This document shows positions 63,026 to 64,000 of a stretch of 64,000 nucleotides of DNA, one piece after another. The notes under the pieces are model-generated. The model was not told where the DNA came from, searched no databases, and saw only the letters and a list, made by a program, of their open reading frames with translations. A program made the translations under genes and the position numbers. Location of the stretch: NCBI GenBank assembly GCA_934121925.1, contig CAKOVK010000001.1:62001-126000 (forward strand), written 5' to 3'. This DNA comes from an uncultured Clostridia bacterium. Its GTDB lineage: Bacteria > Bacillota > Clostridia > TANB77 > CAG-508. Within the stretch, counting starts at the first letter, position 1; each line of letters opens with the position of its first letter.

Positions 63026-64000
63026 TTACCTCATTACTAATTTATCAAATTTTGAATTTATGTATGTTTCTAGCTTGGTCATAAATTCATTTGGTGGTAT
63101 TTCTTTTTTTGCTACCATGTCCAATCCTTTTTCCCAACTTGCTGTTAGTTTTGGGTTAAGCATATCTGGCATAGTTTTATTTACTACATCATATATTGCT
63201 TCGCCTTTTGGTGTTGGTGTAATTATTTGTGTTTTATTGTTTATAGCAATATAACTTATTTTTTCTAATTTTTTTATTATCTCTGCTCTTGTTGCACTTG
63301 TTCCTATCCCTGCTCCTTTTATTTGCTCTCTTAATTCCTCATTTTCTATTAATTTTCCCGCGTTTTCCATTGCTAAAATCATAGATCCTGAGTTGTATCT
63401 TGTTGGTGGAGAAGTTTCGGCTTCTTTTGTTGTTAACTCTAATATTTTTATTTCTTGTCCTTTTTTTAAAGTATTTAGAAAATTACTTTCTTGCGTATTG
63501 CTCTGAAGTGCACCTTCTACTTCTGTATTCTTTTTTTGGTTATCTGTACTTACATTTGGTTTTAATATTTCTAAATACCCTTGTTTTATACAAACTTTTT
63601 GACTTGCCGTAAATATTTCATTCTCTATATTTATTGTTATATTTAGCTTGTTAAATTCTGCTGATGGATAGAATATAGCTAAAAACCTTTTTACTATTAT
63701 TTTATAAATGTCTTTTTGTAATTGATTTAATTTTTCATGATTCTCATAGCCCTGACCTGTTGGTATTATTGCATAATGGTCTGTTATTTTGCTATCATTT
63801 ACATACTTTGTTTTTACTAGGTTTGTAGAATATTTTTCTTCTTTCATTTTATTAATATATTTTTGAACTTCTTCATCTTTAAATCCTTTTGCTATTCCAT
63901 TTAAGTTTTTAGTAATCTCTTTTGCAACTGCTGTTGAAAGCACTCTTGCATCTGTTCTTGGGTATGTAACTAACTTTTTCTCATATAATTCTTGAATTAC
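63026..64000 (-). CDS. topB: DNA topoisomerase III, C-terminal part (5' end outside the window)
   Basis: The reverse strand is open from the window edge: VIQELYEKKLVTYPRTDARV contains the active-site Tyr in YPRTD. Then YAIIPTGQGYENHEKLNQLQ, YNSGSMILAMENAGKLIENE, GIGTSATRAEIIKKLEKISY and ASWEKGLDMVAKKEIPPNEF. These are type IA topoisomerase III motifs. A GTG at 63943 is internal. The protein ends KFDKLVMR with no zinc domains. Confidence 0.92.
   Translation of the reverse strand, partial: VIQELYEKKLVTYPRTDARVLSTAVAKEITKNLNGIAKGFKDEEVQKYINKMKEEKYSTNLVKTKYVNDSKITDHYAIIPTGQGYENHEKLNQLQKDIYKIIVKRFLAIFYPSAEFNKLNITINIENEIFTASQKVCIKQGYLEILKPNVSTDNQKKNTEVEGALQSNTQESNFLNTLKKGQEIKILELTTKEAETSPPTRYNSGSMILAMENAGKLIENEELREQIKGAGIGTSATRAEIIKKLEKISYIAINNKTQIITPTPKGEAIYDVVNKTMPDMLNPKLTASWEKGLDMVAKKEIPPNEFMTKLETYINSKFDKLVMR

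Noticed and set aside
1..64000. tRNA genes, in particular one explaining CGG decoding
   Set aside because: No cloverleaf-like sequence was recognised in the window, so the responsible tRNA, if any, lies elsewhere.

Overview
The window comes from an AT-rich, endospore-forming Clostridia-like Firmicute. Evidence for this is the spore genes (spoVAC-spoVAD-spoVAE, yabG, spoIIID, yunB, a LysM/DUF3794 coat-type protein), strong AGGAGG ribosome sites, a Gram-positive type IV pilus cluster, the infC-rpmI-rplT and rplM-rpsI operons and a dehydrogenase-type lysine pathway. No rRNA, tRNA, CRISPR array, prophage or complete insertion sequence was recognised.

The most striking result concerns the reading frame. 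Nine genes (copA, feoB, fbp, miaA, mutL, a pilC/gspF-like gene, alr, a LysM/DUF3794 spore-coat gene and lysC) are each split into overlapping frames. copA and lysC are split twice, giving 11 junctions. Every junction lies exactly at an in-frame CGG codon. In each case, skipping only the C and reading the next three bases (GGA, GGG or GGT) as glycine restores the full protein and usually rebuilds a family signature: GDGINDSP in CopA, DNGSGI in MutL, GLGCSVPA in FeoB, TLGRGGSD in aspartokinase, IDGGF in FBPase. Reading both strands by eye, I found no in-frame CGG used as arginine in any conventional gene, although CGG is common in the other two phases. The only two exceptions are in short orphan ORFs of foreign look. 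The inference is that CGGN is read as one glycine, by quadruplet decoding or very efficient +1 frameshifting at an unassigned CGG codon.

Layout. 1-6.9 kb: U32 peptidase fragment, copper ATPase, thioesterase, Feo iron uptake. 7-15.9 kb: membrane protein, HD hydrolase, mscL, fbp, lipoprotein, rimO, rng, pth, glycosyltransferase. 16.2-23 kb: divIVA, sepF, HlyD-like protein, miaA, mutL, ROK kinase. 23-32.2 kb: type IV pilus cluster. 32.5-36.1 kb: dodecin, spoVA operon, alr. 36.3-41.9 kb: translation operons, nitroreductase, a kinase-like/glycosyltransferase fusion. 42-49.6 kb: rubrerythrin, spore coat cluster (yunB, LysM/DUF3794, veg, yabG), zinc-ribbon protein, spoIIID and a duplicated truncated spoIIID bracketing a small accessory segment. 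49.6-54 kb: lysine operon lysC-ddh-dapA-dapB-asd. 54-64 kb: second rubrerythrin, HTH protein, a Cys-rich-tail membrane protein with a radical SAM/SPASM enzyme, purA, a LysR regulator, and the C-terminal part of topoisomerase III.

Two interspersed repeat families are visible. One is a structured element of about 90-135 bp, with seven copies that all sit just upstream of a gene in the same relative orientation. The other is a small MITE-like family with TTGTAATTTGT terminal inverted repeats that abuts stop codons. An L20-type leader with an attenuator precedes infC.
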